64,000 bases of DNA, taken from assembly GCF_004959855.1 (NCBI RefSeq), contig NZ_SPNT01000004.1, forward strand, positions 310,001-374,000, given 5' to 3'. The first letter of the stretch is position 1. Each line of letters begins with the position of its first letter. This document shows, piece after piece, positions 26,293 to 35,993 of the stretch. A program made the position numbers and the translations under genes. This DNA is from Nitratireductor sp. XY-223 (lineage in GTDB: Bacteria > Pseudomonadota > Alphaproteobacteria > Rhizobiales > Rhizobiaceae). Below the pieces are notes generated by a model that saw only the letters and a list, made by a program, of their open reading frames with translations, ran no database searches and had not been told where the DNA came from.

Positions 26293-27252
26293 ATGACCGA
26301 AGCAAAATATAGACTGAAACTGCCGCAACTCAATGGACATATACTGCTGACCGACAGCGGTATGGAAACAACCCTGGTGTTTCACGACGGGTACGACTTG
26401 CCGTATTTTGCCGCATTCGACCTGTTGCGCAGCCGCAAGGGCACCGACTGGCTGAAGGCCTATTACAGCCGGCACGCCGCGCTTGCGGTCGAACAGGGTT
26501 ACGGTTTCGTGCTCGAGACGCCGACCTGGCGGGCCAATCCCGACTGGGCCGAACTGATGGGCTACAGTCCGGATGCGCTCCGCGCGGTCTATCATGACGC
26601 TGCCGAAATGCTGTTCGACCTGCGCGCGAAGCACGAGAGGCCCGGCATGCCGTTCGTCGTCAGCGGCAATCTCGGACCGCGCGGCGACGGCTATTGCGTG
26701 TCGTCCAAAATGAGCGCCGCGGAGGCCGAGGCCTATCACGGCGCCCAGATCGCGGCCCTTGCGGCCGCCGGCGTCGACATGATCTCGGCGCTGACCATCA
26801 ATTACGCGGAGGAGGCAGAAGGCATCGTGCGGGCAGCGCATACGCACGGGGTTCCGGCGGCGATATCATTCACGCTGGAGACCGACGGGCGGCTGCCATC
26901 CGGGCAGAGCCTGGAAGACGCCATTTTGCAGCTTGACGGCAGCGGCGACACCCGGCCCGCCTATTTCATGCTCAACTGCGTGCATCCGGAGCACTTCCAG
27001 GACGTGATCGCCCGCGGCGGCAACTGGACGCGGCGCATTCGCGGCCTGCGCGCCAATGCCTCGCGCATGAGCCATGCGGAACTGGACAATTGCGAGACGC
27101 TCGACGACGGCGATCCGGTGGAACTCGGCAACCAGTATCGCGCCCTTCTGGAGCTGATGCCGAATCTTTCGGTTTTAGGCGGTTGTTGTGGCACAGACCA
27201 CAGACATGTGTGCGCCATCGGCTATTCCTGCAGGCACCAGGCCGCTGCATGA
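26293..27252 (+). CDS. Homocysteine S-methyltransferase family protein
   Basis: 319 residues from ATG 26293 (GAGGA eight bases upstream; the frame before it is leader). The TIM-barrel start ILLTDSGMETTLVFHDG, the first zinc cysteine in LNCVHPEHF and the cysteine pair in GGCCGTDHRHV define the family, which moves a methyl group from S-methylmethionine or a similar donor to homocysteine; some members demethylate other thioethers. The C-terminus after GGCCGT is short and extra-Cys (GYSCRH). Divergent from a TetR regulator and followed by a GNAT gene 23 bases on. Confidence 0.88.
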   Translation: MTEAKYRLKLPQLNGHILLTDSGMETTLVFHDGYDLPYFAAFDLLRSRKGTDWLKAYYSRHAALAVEQGYGFVLETPTWRANPDWAELMGYSPDALRAVYHDAAEMLFDLRAKHERPGMPFVVSGNLGPRGDGYCVSSKMSAAEAEAYHGAQIAALAAAGVDMISALTINYAEEAEGIVRAAHTHGVPAAISFTLETDGRLPSGQSLEDAILQLDGSGDTRPAYFMLNCVHPEHFQDVIARGGNWTRRIRGLRANASRMSHAELDNCETLDDGDPVELGNQYRALLELMPNLSVLGGCCGTDHRHVCAIGYSCRHQAAA

Positions 27253-27275
27253 CACATGCTTGAATGGAGATCGAA

Positions 27276-27860
27276 ATGTTGAACGCAGCATTCACATCGA
27301 GACCGGCAACCTACGAAGATGCGCGTCATCTTGCGAGGCTGGTCAACCTTGCCGGCGACGGTCTTGCCTACTACCACTGGCAGACCCTGGCCGCGGGTTA
27401 CGGTGACGACATCGACCCCTGGGCCATCGGCATCCGCCGTGCCGCCAGCGACACAGCCGGCTTCTCGTACACCAAATCGCTGGTCGCCGAGATGGACGGC
27501 AAGGTCACCGGGTGCGTATCGAGCTACATGATCGAGGCGCCGACGGCGCCGGAAGACCATGCCGGCGTGCCGCCGGTGTTCCGGCCGCTGCTGGAGCTGG
27601 AGGACATGGTCGTCGGCTCGCACCACGTGAACGTCCTCGCCGTTTACCCCGAACACCGCGGGAAAGGCATCGGCAGCAGGCTCCTGACGCAGGCCGAGGG
27701 CCTGGTCGAGGGCGCCACGATGAGCCTGATCGTCTCGAATGCGAACCGCGACGCACGCCGGCTCTACGAGCGGCTCGGCTACCGCAGACATGCAAGCCGG
27801 CCGAAGATCAAGGGAGACTGGAATGGGCCCGGAGAGGCCTGGATCCTGCTGGTGAAATAA
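27276..27860 (+). CDS. GNAT family N-acetyltransferase
   Basis: 194 residues from ATG 27276, which has GGAG at 27265-27268; ATG 27264 is the alternative. The acetyl-CoA site is VNVLAVYPEHRGKGIGSRLL (the R-G-K-G-I-G loop), followed by ANRDARRLYERLGY. The substrate is unknown. It forms a probable two-gene operon with the methyltransferase and ends four bases before a strong terminator hairpin. Confidence 0.87.
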   Translation: MLNAAFTSRPATYEDARHLARLVNLAGDGLAYYHWQTLAAGYGDDIDPWAIGIRRAASDTAGFSYTKSLVAEMDGKVTGCVSSYMIEAPTAPEDHAGVPPVFRPLLELEDMVVGSHHVNVLAVYPEHRGKGIGSRLLTQAEGLVEGATMSLIVSNANRDARRLYERLGYRRHASRPKIKGDWNGPGEAWILLVK

Positions 27861-27864
27861 AGGA

Positions 27865-27892
27865 GGGCCGCCTGAAATCAGGCGGCCCTTTT
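27865..27892 (+). terminator. Rho-independent terminator
   Basis: GGGCCGCCTGA (27865-27875) pairs perfectly with TCAGGCGGCCC (27878-27888), followed by TTTT. It sits between two convergent genes. T-rich sequence follows on the plus strand, so it mainly serves the GNAT gene. Confidence 0.88.
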
Positions 27893-27898
27893 CTTTGA

Positions 27899-29212
27899 CT
27901 ACTCGCCCTTTGCCTTGCGCATGAGGCTGAGACCCTTGGCCGTCCGGTTCGGAAAACCGGTCCAGTAAGTGTGTTCGGGCTTCAGGGTCCCGTCTTCTTC
28001 CACCGCATAGACGCCGTCGCCGGATTTCTCGACAACGTCGAGATAGGCGCTCATCTCGCCATCGCCCTTCAGGTACTGGCCGAAGAACGCGGAGACGAAA
28101 TGCTGGGTGATGTTGTTCATGCGGGTGTTGTCCCACACGGCGTCGGCATAATGGTCGAAGGGGATGAAATCCAGGTGCTCGGACGGTTGCCAGGCCTCCG
28201 TCGGCGCCGGGATCGGCGCGCCGGCATTGTGGTTGGCGTATTCGAAGGTCAGCAGATAACGGTCGGTGCCGGTGCTGAGATCGAAGATCGCCTTGGTGCC
28301 GTTCTCATAGCCCGACACGTCGTCGTCGCTGCCGGCGATGAAGAACATCGGAATGCGCACGCCGGAGAGGCCCGCGGCATCCCAGAAACCGGTATTCATG
28401 CCCCAGGGCGCAACGGCGACGGCGGCCTTGATGCGCGGGTCGATCAGCGCCTCGTGGGTATCGCTGCCGGCCAAGTGCACCTGCAGCGTGCCGGCGGGCG
28501 CGCCCCATTCATATTCGGTGCTCGCCTGGGTAACGCCGCCGCCGGCGGTGATCACCGCACCGTAGCCGCCCATGGAATAGCCGATCAGACCGGTGTCATC
28601 GGCATTGATGAGCCCGTTGAAGAAATTGCCGTCCTCCTTCGACATCCTGTCGACCGCGTCGACGACGAAGGTCTGGTCGATGGACCGGTTGACGAGGGTC
28701 GAGCCGAATGCGGCCCTGTTGTCATAGGTGCTTTCGGTGTGGTCGATGGAAACGACCACATAGCCCTTGGTGGCCAGATTCTCTCCGAGATGGCTCATCA
28801 GGAACCGGTTGCCCGGATAGCCGTGCGAGACAACGATCAGCGGATAAGCGGATTCCGGCTTGGCCGGCTCGGCGTCACGCACCGCCCGGCCCTTCAGATC
28901 GACCTTGGTCACGCCATCACGAAGAAGCACGTCCTTGTAGACGCCCTCGTAACCGGTGCCGATCGCGGCCGGATACCACACCTCCAGCGTCAGGGGCCGG
29001 TCGTAGCGCGGCAGGTCCTTGCCGTCCTCCACCTTGAGGATATCGATCTGTCCGGGGTTGGTTATCTGAACCGTGCGCACGCCGATGGGGCTGTCCCCGT
29101 GGGCGGCCAGCGCCGGCGCGTCCGGCCGGATCAAATCGACGCGATTGTCCTCGGCGAGCGCCGCCGTGCACAGCAGTCCGGTAATGGCTGCCACCCCTAT
29201 TGCATGTTTCAT
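27899..29212 (-). CDS. Secreted alpha/beta hydrolase, PAF-acetylhydrolase-like
   Basis: 437 residues from ATG 29212. A signal peptide (MKHAIGVAAITGLLCTAALA) directs export. The oxyanion region VVSHGYPGNRF and the nucleophile elbow GYSMGGYGA fit the PAF-AH/dienelactone hydrolase-like family; FFIAGSDDD is the usual Asp region and FANHNAG-like sequence (FEYANHNAG) offers a candidate His. It probably cleaves short-chain esters or lipids in the periplasm. An isolated gene; CTACTGAGTAG, a small palindrome, lies 58 bases upstream. Confidence 0.83.
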   Translation of the reverse strand: MKHAIGVAAITGLLCTAALAEDNRVDLIRPDAPALAAHGDSPIGVRTVQITNPGQIDILKVEDGKDLPRYDRPLTLEVWYPAAIGTGYEGVYKDVLLRDGVTKVDLKGRAVRDAEPAKPESAYPLIVVSHGYPGNRFLMSHLGENLATKGYVVVSIDHTESTYDNRAAFGSTLVNRSIDQTFVVDAVDRMSKEDGNFFNGLINADDTGLIGYSMGGYGAVITAGGGVTQASTEYEWGAPAGTLQVHLAGSDTHEALIDPRIKAAVAVAPWGMNTGFWDAAGLSGVRIPMFFIAGSDDDVSGYENGTKAIFDLSTGTDRYLLTFEYANHNAGAPIPAPTEAWQPSEHLDFIPFDHYADAVWDNTRMNNITQHFVSAFFGQYLKGDGEMSAYLDVVEKSGDGVYAVEEDGTLKPEHTYWTGFPNRTAKGLSLMRKAKGE

Positions 29213-29381
29213 AGCGTATCCCTGTCTTCGCGTTTCCAATTGCCGTTACGGGAACGGACGTCAACCATACTACTGAGTAGGTTTGTCTTCCAGCCATAAC
29301 ACATGTCGGCAACGCGATTGTGACACCGGCCGCACGAGGACGTGCAAACAGGGTCCCGGTAAAGAGCCTGTTGGCTGCTTG

Positions 29382-31094
29382 TTATTGTCCGGTGATGCGG
29401 TAGAGGGTGATCGAAAGGCGCCGGCCCTTCGAGTAGTTGAAGCCGGAAATCGGCTCGCCGCCTTCGGCCCGTGCGCCGCTGGCGCTGAGTGCGGTCAGGA
29501 AGGCGGGCGCATCCTCCTCCGGAACGGCAGCAATGGCGCATTCGGGATCCCTCAAAAGATGCTCCGCGGCGCTGCCGGGACCAGTCAGAAGCGTCTTCGT
29601 TCCGGCCAGGAAGACAAGGCTCGGCTCGTGATAGGTCACCGAGGCAAGCACGGAGTCGGTGCAGGCCTTTTCGGCCTCGAACCGATCGACGATCTGCCGG
29701 CTTACCCACATCTCGTCCACCTGCGGAAGGATGGCGGCGTAGGCAAGCCCGTAGGCCGTCGTTGCCGTCAGCGTCGCCACCAGCACCCGGCGCACCGGGG
29801 CAAGCTCCAGCCCGTAGCCGAGGCTGAACCAGCAGGCCATGACGAGCAGCAGCACCACCGGAATGCTCCAGAACGAGAAGCTGCCGGCGATGTAAACCGG
29901 CACGATGATCGCCAGCGACGCAAAGGCGATGGTCACGACGATGACGCCGAAGCCGGTGAAACCGTGCAGGATCCGCTGCCACAGCAGCGGTTTGGGGGCA
30001 TCGCTGGCGGCAAGGCTCAGGAACCAGCCGCCGAGCAGCAGGATCGCCGGATAGGACGGCAGGATATAGTGCGGCAGCTTGGTGGGTATCAGTTCGAATA
30101 ACAGCCACAGCGGCAGATACCAGGCGACGCAGAACATCATGCGCGGATCGACGAACATGCGCCTGAGCGCATGGGTGCCGCCGATGACGGCGATCAGCCC
30201 GAACGGCCACATCAGCAGGGAATAGGTAATGACATAGTATCCCGGCGGTGCCCCGTGCGATTCCTGACCCGAGGCGATCTTCGACAGCATGTCGCGGCCG
30301 ACCGCCTCCTGCCAGAAGGCGGCGCCGCTTTTCCAGGTGATCAGCATCAGCCAGGGCAGCGCGATCAGCACCATGAGTGCAATGCCGCGCAGCGGCTTGA
30401 GATCGGCCAGCCATGCGCGGGGCCGGTTGCGGTCGAAAATGACGATGAACAGCACCGTCAGGGCGCTGACGAGCGGCGTGATCGGCCCCTTGACGAGGAT
30501 CGACGCGCCCTGCGCGATCCAGAATATCCACACGATGGCGCCGGGAACGGGCTTTTCCTCGCGGTTCGCCACATAGATGCGTGCCAGGCAGCCCTGCGCC
30601 AAGATGGTGAGCAACAGCAGGACGGAATCGGTCTTCGCCAGCCGGCCCTCGAAGCCGGCACCGAACATGCCGGCCAGCATCAGGGCGGCAATCAGCCCGG
30701 CCGTGTGGCCGAACAGGGCCTGTCCGACCCAGTAAAGCACCGCAACCGAGGCGGCGACCGCGACGACCGAGACCACGCGATAGGCCGCGATCGGCGCTTC
30801 GGCCCCCTCGCCCGTCAGGCCGACGGTCAGCGACTGCAGCCAGTAGACACCGATCGGTTTCTTGTAGCGCGGATGGTTCTGGAACCTGATGTCGACGTAA
30901 TCGCCGCTCTCGACCATCTGCTTGGTCGACTGGACATAACGGGCCTCGTCACGGTCGATCGGCGGCAACTGGCCGATTCCGGGCACCAGCACCGCAAGGC
31001 CCAGCAAAAAGAGCAATACATAACGAAGCACGCCCGCCCTTCCGTCTGCCGCGCCCAGCCGAATGAACCGATTCTGCTCCGTCAAATGCTTCAA
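29382..31094 (-). CDS. ArnT-like glycosyltransferase (GT39/GT83, lipid-linked sugar donor)
   Basis: 570 residues with roughly a dozen hydrophobic spans. The first periplasmic loop has IDRDEARYVQSTKQM, with the Asp/Glu pair typical of ArnT and PMT enzymes, followed by HPRYKKPIGVYWLQS. ArnT enzymes move an amino sugar from undecaprenyl phosphate to lipid A in the inner membrane. The start is TTG 31094 with weak signals; GTG 31031 is possible. It is third in a row after the GT2 and LABN genes, 17 bases from the latter. Confidence 0.88.
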   Translation of the reverse strand: MKHLTEQNRFIRLGAADGRAGVLRYVLLFLLGLAVLVPGIGQLPPIDRDEARYVQSTKQMVESGDYVDIRFQNHPRYKKPIGVYWLQSLTVGLTGEGAEAPIAAYRVVSVVAVAASVAVLYWVGQALFGHTAGLIAALMLAGMFGAGFEGRLAKTDSVLLLLTILAQGCLARIYVANREEKPVPGAIVWIFWIAQGASILVKGPITPLVSALTVLFIVIFDRNRPRAWLADLKPLRGIALMVLIALPWLMLITWKSGAAFWQEAVGRDMLSKIASGQESHGAPPGYYVITYSLLMWPFGLIAVIGGTHALRRMFVDPRMMFCVAWYLPLWLLFELIPTKLPHYILPSYPAILLLGGWFLSLAASDAPKPLLWQRILHGFTGFGVIVVTIAFASLAIIVPVYIAGSFSFWSIPVVLLLVMACWFSLGYGLELAPVRRVLVATLTATTAYGLAYAAILPQVDEMWVSRQIVDRFEAEKACTDSVLASVTYHEPSLVFLAGTKTLLTGPGSAAEHLLRDPECAIAAVPEEDAPAFLTALSASGARAEGGEPISGFNYSKGRRLSITLYRITGQ

Positions 31095-31111
31095 CTCGAT
31101 CCGATCTTTTG

Positions 31112-31444
31112 TCAGTCAGTCTGGGCCATTGCGGCCTTTCGTTCGTTGGCTATCAGCCAGAGATTGCGAATATAGATGATCAAACCCATGCCCTGCCCGG
31201 CGATAAACACCGGATCCTGCCGCTGAATCGCATAAATGAATAGCATGCCTCCGCCAAACAGGGAAAAAAACCAGAAGGCAATCGGTACAACCGACCGTTT
31301 TGCGCGCTCCGACGCGATCCACTGTACGACGAAACGCATGGTAAAACAGGCCTGCGCCAGGAAACCGAGCAGCACCCAGGCGTCGAACTGTTCGATGAAG
31401 ACGACCCGGAACCAGTCGATCAGCGGTGCAAACACCTCAGTCAT
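31112..31444 (-). CDS. Lipid-A-disaccharide synthase N-terminal-like (LABN) membrane protein
   Basis: 110 residues from ATG 31444. It has three to four hydrophobic helices (VLLGFLAQACFTMRFVVQW, then AFWFFSLFGGGMLFIYAI, then VFIAGQGMGLIIYIRNLWLI). This is the LABN domain, homologous to the membrane segment fused to some LpxB proteins and related to PQ-loop helices. Standing alone between a GT2 and an ArnT-like gene, it is a common partner; a role in flipping the lipid-linked sugar has been suggested for similar small proteins and is inference here. It overlaps the GT2 gene by eight bases. Confidence 0.85.
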   Translation of the reverse strand: MTEVFAPLIDWFRVVFIEQFDAWVLLGFLAQACFTMRFVVQWIASERAKRSVVPIAFWFFSLFGGGMLFIYAIQRQDPVFIAGQGMGLIIYIRNLWLIANERKAAMAQTD

Positions 31445-32159
31445 AACGTATTTCCTCAACATCTGGCATCAATTTGCGGCGGCGCTTCAGCCACCAAACG
31501 CCGAACAGGTCCAGCGCGCCGCGCAGACCACGGTCCAGGATGCCGTAATTGGACTTGCCGAACCGGCGCGGCCGGTCCAGGACGTCGATGGCGACGACGT
31601 CGAAACCTTCCTGGATCACAAGGGCCGGCAGGAACCGGTGGGTGCCGTTGAAAAACGGCAGGCGCCGAAATATATCCGCGTGCACGGCTTTCAGCCCGCA
31701 ACCGGAATCGCGGGTCCGGTCATTCAATATTGACCCGCGCAGCCAATTGGCGAAGCGCGACGAGAGCTGCTTGATCCTGGTGTCCTTGCGCTTGATGCGC
31801 TGGCCGCAGGCGATGCCGGTCAGCGGGCCTGCCTCGACCAGCGTGTCGACCAGCGGGCCGATATATTTCGGATCGTTCTGGCCGTCGCCGTCAATCGTCG
31901 CAATGACCGTGCCGGCAGCCGCCAGCACGCCGCTGCGCAGCGACAGGCTCTGGCCGACGGACGATGTGTGGCGAAGATGGCGGACCGGAAATTTGTGCCG
32001 GGCGGCCTCTGCGGCCAGCACCTCGGGCGTATTGTCGGTCGAGCCGTCATTGACGACGATCACCTCGATTTCGCGGTCGCCGAGATGCTCGGCAATCTCG
32101 TCCAAGAGCGGCGGAATATTCTGCGCTTCGTTCTTGCAGGGAATGACGATGGATATCAT
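31437..32159 (-). CDS. GT2 family glycosyltransferase, DPM1/ArnC-like
   Basis: 240 residues from ATG 32159; the longer frame upstream is Arg-rich leader. The GT-A fold starts ISIVIPCKNEAQNIPPLL, then VIVVNDGSTDNT, the nucleotide/metal DxD in TIDGDGQNDPKYI, and the acceptor-side region RDSGCGLKAVHADIFRRLPFF. It lacks C-terminal membrane helices, like DPM1. It probably makes an undecaprenyl-phosphate sugar for the ArnT-like protein two genes down. Confidence 0.88.
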   Translation of the reverse strand: MISIVIPCKNEAQNIPPLLDEIAEHLGDREIEVIVVNDGSTDNTPEVLAAEAARHKFPVRHLRHTSSVGQSLSLRSGVLAAAGTVIATIDGDGQNDPKYIGPLVDTLVEAGPLTGIACGQRIKRKDTRIKQLSSRFANWLRGSILNDRTRDSGCGLKAVHADIFRRLPFFNGTHRFLPALVIQEGFDVVAIDVLDRPRRFGKSNYGILDRGLRGALDLFGVWWLKRRRKLMPDVEEIRYD

Positions 32160-32435
32160 GGACGTGCCTTGGAGCGGTGCTCCGTATTCGAGCCGAAGTG
32201 AGAGCCGAAACAGATATTTGCAGGGAAACCGCCGGAATGCCCGGCACCTGCCGATTTTCAACCGTTTGCGCGCGGACGCCTTAGCAAGGCGGCGCTGGCG
32301 AAGCAAGTTCTTTGTCCCGGACCGCATCCGGTGCGAAGGGCAATTAAACGACCGGTGATCCCTTTACTGCGGAGCGAAGAACGCCATACTCTGACCGGTA
32401 AAAACCAGCCGTCGGAATTCGGGAGGAAAATCAAC

Positions 32436-34064
32436 ATGAAGGGACTGATGCAGGACTGGCCGCTGTTGTGTCACAAGATCATCGACCACGCAGCCACCTA
32501 CCACGGGGAACGGGAGATCGTTTCGCGATCGGTCGAGGGACCGATGCATCGCACCAACTACCGCGCCATCGGCAACCGGGCGCGCCAGGTCGCCAAACGC
32601 CTCGAGAAAGACGGCATCGCATTCGGCGACCGGGTTGCGACGATGGCCTGGAACACGTGGCGGCATATGGAGGTCTGGTACGGCATCCTGGGTCTCGGCG
32701 CGGTTTATCACACGCTCAATCCGCGACTGTTCCCGGACCAGATCGCGTGGATCATGAACGACGCCGAAGACCGGTTCCTGTTCGTCGACCTGACGTTCCT
32801 TCCGGTGGTCGAGGCCGTCGCCGACAAGGTGCCGAGCCTTGAGAAGGTGGTGGTGCTGACCGACGCGGCCCACATGCCCGAAACGAAGATCAGGAATGCG
32901 GTGGCCTATGAGGACTGGGTGTCCGAGGCCGACGATGACTTCGCCTGGCGCGAATTCGACGAAACGACGGCTGCCGGCATGTGCTACACCTCTGGCACGA
33001 CCGGCGATCCGAAAGGCGTCGTCTATTCGCACCGCTCGAATGTGCTTCACGCCATGGCAGCCTCGCAGCCGGACATGCTCAACCTGTCCTCCCGCGACCG
33101 CATGATGCCGGTCGTGCCGCTGTTCCATGCCAACGGCTGGTCCACGGCATTCGTTTGCCCGATGGTCGGCTCGAGCATGGTGCTTCCGGGCGCCGGCATG
33201 GACGGTGAATCGATCTACCAGATCCTGACCGAGGAACGGGTGACGATGACGGCGGCGGTGCCGACCGTGTGGCTGATGCTCCTGCAGCACCTCGAGGCGG
33301 TGGGCGGTTCACTGCCGGACCTTGAAAATGTCGTCATCGGCGGCTCGGCCTGCCCGCGGGCGATCACCCAGGCGTTCCAGGACAAATACGGCGTCAACGT
33401 CATCCATGCCTGGGGCATGACGGAAATGAGCCCGCTGGGCACGCTGTGTTCGATCAAGCCGGAATACGCGCATCTCGAAGGCGACGGCAAGCTGGACCTG
33501 CAGGCCAAACAGGGCCACCCGCCCTTTACCGTCGAGATGAAGGTCACCGACGACGACAACAATGCCCTGCCGTGGGACGGCGAGACGTTCGGAAGGCTCA
33601 AGGTGCGCGGACCGGCAATCTCCGCCTCCTACTACAAGGGGCGCGGCGCCGAGCAGTTCGACGACGAGAACTGGTTCGACACCGGCGATGTCGCCCACAT
33701 CGACCCGCACGGCTACATGGAGATCACCGACCGCGCAAAGGATGTGATCAAATCCGGCGGCGAGTGGATCTCGTCCATCGAGCTTGAGAACCTGGCGGTC
33801 GGCCACGACGATGTCGCGGAGGCCGCGGTCATCGGAATCGCGCACCCGAAATGGGATGAAAGACCGCTGCTCGTCATCGTCCGCAAGGACGGCCGCGACC
33901 CGAGCAAGGACGACATCCTGGATTTCATGCGCGGCAATGTCGCGAAGTGGTGGATGCCGGACGACGTTGCGTTTGTCGACGAGATACCGCACACGGCGAC
34001 CGGCAAAATCCAGAAGACGGTGCTGCGCGACCAGTTCAAGGACTACCGCTTTCCCGACGCCTGA
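32436..34064 (+). CDS. Medium/long-chain fatty acyl-CoA synthetase
   Basis: 542 residues from ATG 32436 (GGGAGG nine bases upstream); the frame before it is untranslated. P-loop [69 protein letters not shown] and the terminal lysine in [10 protein letters not shown] are all intact. It activates fatty acids for beta-oxidation or lipid use. It is a single gene after a 276-base gap in which I see no convincing promoter; TGATCC occurs at 32356, but no proper -10 follows at N18. Confidence 0.92.
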   Translation: MKGLMQDWPLLCHKIIDHAATYHGEREIVSRSVEGPMHRTNYRAIGNRARQVAKRLEKDGIAFGDRVATMAWNTWRHMEVWYGILGLGAVYHTLNPRLFPDQIAWIMNDAEDRFLFVDLTFLPVVEAVADKVPSLEKVVVLTDAAHMPETKIRNAVAYEDWVSEADDDFAWREFDETTAAGMCYTSGTTGDPKGVVYSHRSNVLHAMAASQPDMLNLSSRDRMMPVVPLFHANGWSTAFVCPMVGSSMVLPGAGMDGESIYQILTEERVTMTAAVPTVWLMLLQHLEAVGGSLPDLENVVIGGSACPRAITQAFQDKYGVNVIHAWGMTEMSPLGTLCSIKPEYAHLEGDGKLDLQAKQGHPPFTVEMKVTDDDNNALPWDGETFGRLKVRGPAISASYYKGRGAEQFDDENWFDTGDVAHIDPHGYMEITDRAKDVIKSGGEWISSIELENLAVGHDDVAEAAVIGIAHPKWDERPLLVIVRKDGRDPSKDDILDFMRGNVAKWWMPDDVAFVDEIPHTATGKIQKTVLRDQFKDYRFPDA

Positions 34065-34098
34065 GCCGGCCGGGCCGGCGGTCGGTCGCGCGACCCGG

Positions 34099-34506
34099 TC
34101 AGCCGGCCCAATAGGTGCGGGTCAATGCATAGCCGCTCGCGGAGGCTGCCGCGGTGAGCGCCATGCCCCAGACGATATCCACCACGAGCACGGTAAGCGG
34201 CCAGTTGCGCAGCGTCGCATAATTGGTGACGTCGTAGGTGCCGTAGGCAACAAGGCCGAGCAGTGCGCCGAGCATCAGCGCGGTCAGCAAGGACTGCTCC
34301 TTCAGCGCCGGCAACACCGCGAAGACAACGATGCCCGCCACGTAAAGAACGTAAAAGACCGCGGCCACACCAAGCCGCGGCTGGTCGAGCATGTAGGCGC
34401 CGAGCTGGCTGCGGTAAAAACCGCCGGCAATATAGGCCAGCCACAGATAGTCGATCACGAAAAAGACAAGCGCCGTCACGAGATAGGCTTTGATGAAAAG
34501 CTGCAT
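34099..34506 (-). CDS. DUF2177 family membrane protein
   Basis: 135 residues and four hydrophobic helices (YLVTALVFFVIDYLWLAYIAGGFY is typical). The frame could start at GTG 34521, but the sigma-E promoter -10 at 34540-34535 puts the transcript start within a few bases of it, so ATG 34506, which also matches the family N-terminus, is preferred. The family commonly sits in clusters with FAD amine oxidase, DUF1365 and ChrR, as here. Role unknown; membrane lipid change under photooxidative stress is inferred from context. Confidence 0.82.
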   Translation of the reverse strand: MQLFIKAYLVTALVFFVIDYLWLAYIAGGFYRSQLGAYMLDQPRLGVAAVFYVLYVAGIVVFAVLPALKEQSLLTALMLGALLGLVAYGTYDVTNYATLRNWPLTVLVVDIVWGMALTAAASASGYALTRTYWAG

Positions 34507-34534
34507 GGCGTTCCAGTTCACCGTTTATTTCCCT

Positions 34535-34564
34535 TTTTTACGGGTTGCCGGCGGGTTCGGATCA
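34535..34564 (-). promoter_or_regulatory. Sigma-E promoter of the DUF2177 gene
   Basis: On the minus strand TGATCC (34564-34559), 18 bases, then TAAAAA (34540-34535). It matches the TGATCC-N18-TA pattern seen at three other places in this region and the known Rhodobacter sphaeroides sigma-E consensus. Confidence 0.78.
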
Positions 34565-34601
34565 CATGGCCGAGAGCAGCGCTGAAATTCCGCATCGCAA
34601 G

Positions 34602-34631
34602 TGATCCGAGCGTGCCGGGCGCCCGTATGAA
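34602..34631 (+). promoter_or_regulatory. Sigma-E promoter of the amine oxidase operon
   Basis: TGATCC at 34602-34607, 18 bases, then TATGAA at 34626-34631. The predicted transcript start is about 30 bases before the TTG start codon at 34668. The ATG at 34627 lies inside the -10 and cannot be a start. Divergent from the DUF2177 promoter. Confidence 0.75.
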
Positions 34632-34667
34632 GTCCGTAGAACAGAGCGGCAAAAACGGGAGACACCG

Positions 34668-35993
34668 TTGCGTAAACAGAACATAGCGGTCATCGGCGGC
34701 GGGGTATCGGGGCTCTCGGCCGCCTGGTTGTTGAGCAAGGGGCACAATGTCACGCTTTTCGAGCGCGGCAACAGCCTCGGCGGCCACGCCCACACGGTGG
34801 ATGTCGAAACCGCGGACGGAACGGTGCCCGTCGACACGGGATTCATCGTCTTCAACAAGGCGAACTACCCCAATCTGTGCGCCCTGTTTCGCCACCTCGA
34901 TGTCGAATGCGCGACGACGGAGATGAGCTTTTCGCTCACCCACGATTTCGGCCGGTACGAATATGCCGGTCACGGCTCCGGATATTTCGGGCAAAGGCGC
35001 AACATCGCCAATGTCCAGCACTGGATGCTTTTGAAGGAAATCAACCGTTTTTTCCGCAATGCGCGGCGCCGGATCGCCCTTTATCACACCGACACGACAC
35101 TCGGTGAATTTCTCGAGCGCGAACACTATTCGCGCGACTTCATCGACGACCACATCATCCCCATGGGCGCCGCCATCTGGTCGACATCCATGGACCGGAT
35201 GCTCGAGTTTCCGGCGCGCGCCTTTGTCGACTTCTACGCCAATCACGGCATGCTGCAGTTCAAGAACCGGCCCGACTGGAACACGGTCGCGGGCGGCAGC
35301 CGTACCTATGTGAACAAGCTTGTCGCCGATGGCCGGTTCCACACCGTGCTCGGCGCGGACATCAAGACCGTCGCCCGCCGGCCGGACCGGGTGCTGATCA
35401 CAATGCGGGACGGGGTCACCCAGCTCTTCGACCACGTGGTCATGGCGACGCATGCCGACCAGGCGCTGGCGCTGCTCGGCGACCGGGATGCCGCCGAAGC
35501 GGCCCTCCTGAGCGCCTTTCCCTACCAGGAAAACACCGCGTTTCTGCACTGCGACGAACGGTGGATGCCGAAGCGCAACAGGCTGTGGTCGAGCTGGAAC
35601 TACATCAAGGCGGGCCGAAAATCGGCCGACGAACTGTGCGTCAGCTACTGGATGAACCGGCTGCAGTCGCTGCCGACGCGCGACAACATCTTCGTCACGC
35701 TCAACCCGATCCGCGAGATCGCGTCCGAGACGATCATCCGGGAAATGCGTTACGAACATCCGGTCTTCACCGCGGAGGCCTTCCGGGCCCAGGAGAACAT
35801 GCCGACGCTGCAGGGATACCGGCGCACCTGGTATTGCGGCAGCTATCTGGGCTACGGTTTCCACGAGGACGGCCTGGCCAGCGGCCTCGCGGTCGCGGAA
35901 AAGCTCGGCGGCCTGGCGAGGCCGTGGGCGAGCGATCCGGCGTTCGACCTGCGCCGCAGCGGTTTCGAGGAGTACCTGCAGGTGGCGGAATGA
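34668..35993 (+). CDS. FAD/NAD(P)-dependent amine-oxidase-like protein of the sigma-E cluster
   Basis: 441 residues. The FAD fold opens the protein (IAVIGGGVSGLSAAWLLSKGHNVTLFERGNSLGGHAHT), and DTGFIVFNKANYPNL follows. The start codon is TTG with GGGAG just upstream; no better start exists downstream of the promoter. Family members cluster with DUF1365, often a CFA-type methyltransferase, and ChrR/sigma-E. In Rhodobacter similar genes are sigma-E dependent and linked to fatty-acid modification, from memory. The gene ends with an ATGA overlap into DUF1365. Confidence 0.86.
   Translation: MRKQNIAVIGGGVSGLSAAWLLSKGHNVTLFERGNSLGGHAHTVDVETADGTVPVDTGFIVFNKANYPNLCALFRHLDVECATTEMSFSLTHDFGRYEYAGHGSGYFGQRRNIANVQHWMLLKEINRFFRNARRRIALYHTDTTLGEFLEREHYSRDFIDDHIIPMGAAIWSTSMDRMLEFPARAFVDFYANHGMLQFKNRPDWNTVAGGSRTYVNKLVADGRFHTVLGADIKTVARRPDRVLITMRDGVTQLFDHVVMATHADQALALLGDRDAAEAALLSAFPYQENTAFLHCDERWMPKRNRLWSSWNYIKAGRKSADELCVSYWMNRLQSLPTRDNIFVTLNPIREIASETIIREMRYEHPVFTAEAFRAQENMPTLQGYRRTWYCGSYLGYGFHEDGLASGLAVAEKLGGLARPWASDPAFDLRRSGFEEYLQVAE

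Noticed and set aside
29270-29280. CTACTGAGTAG palindrome upstream of the secreted hydrolase
   Set aside because: Short, single and without a linked regulator gene; not strong enough to list as an operator.
32356-32361. TGATCC upstream of the fatty acyl-CoA synthetase gene
   Set aside because: At N18 the bases read AACGCC, not a TA-starting -10, so it does not fit the four local sigma-E promoters.
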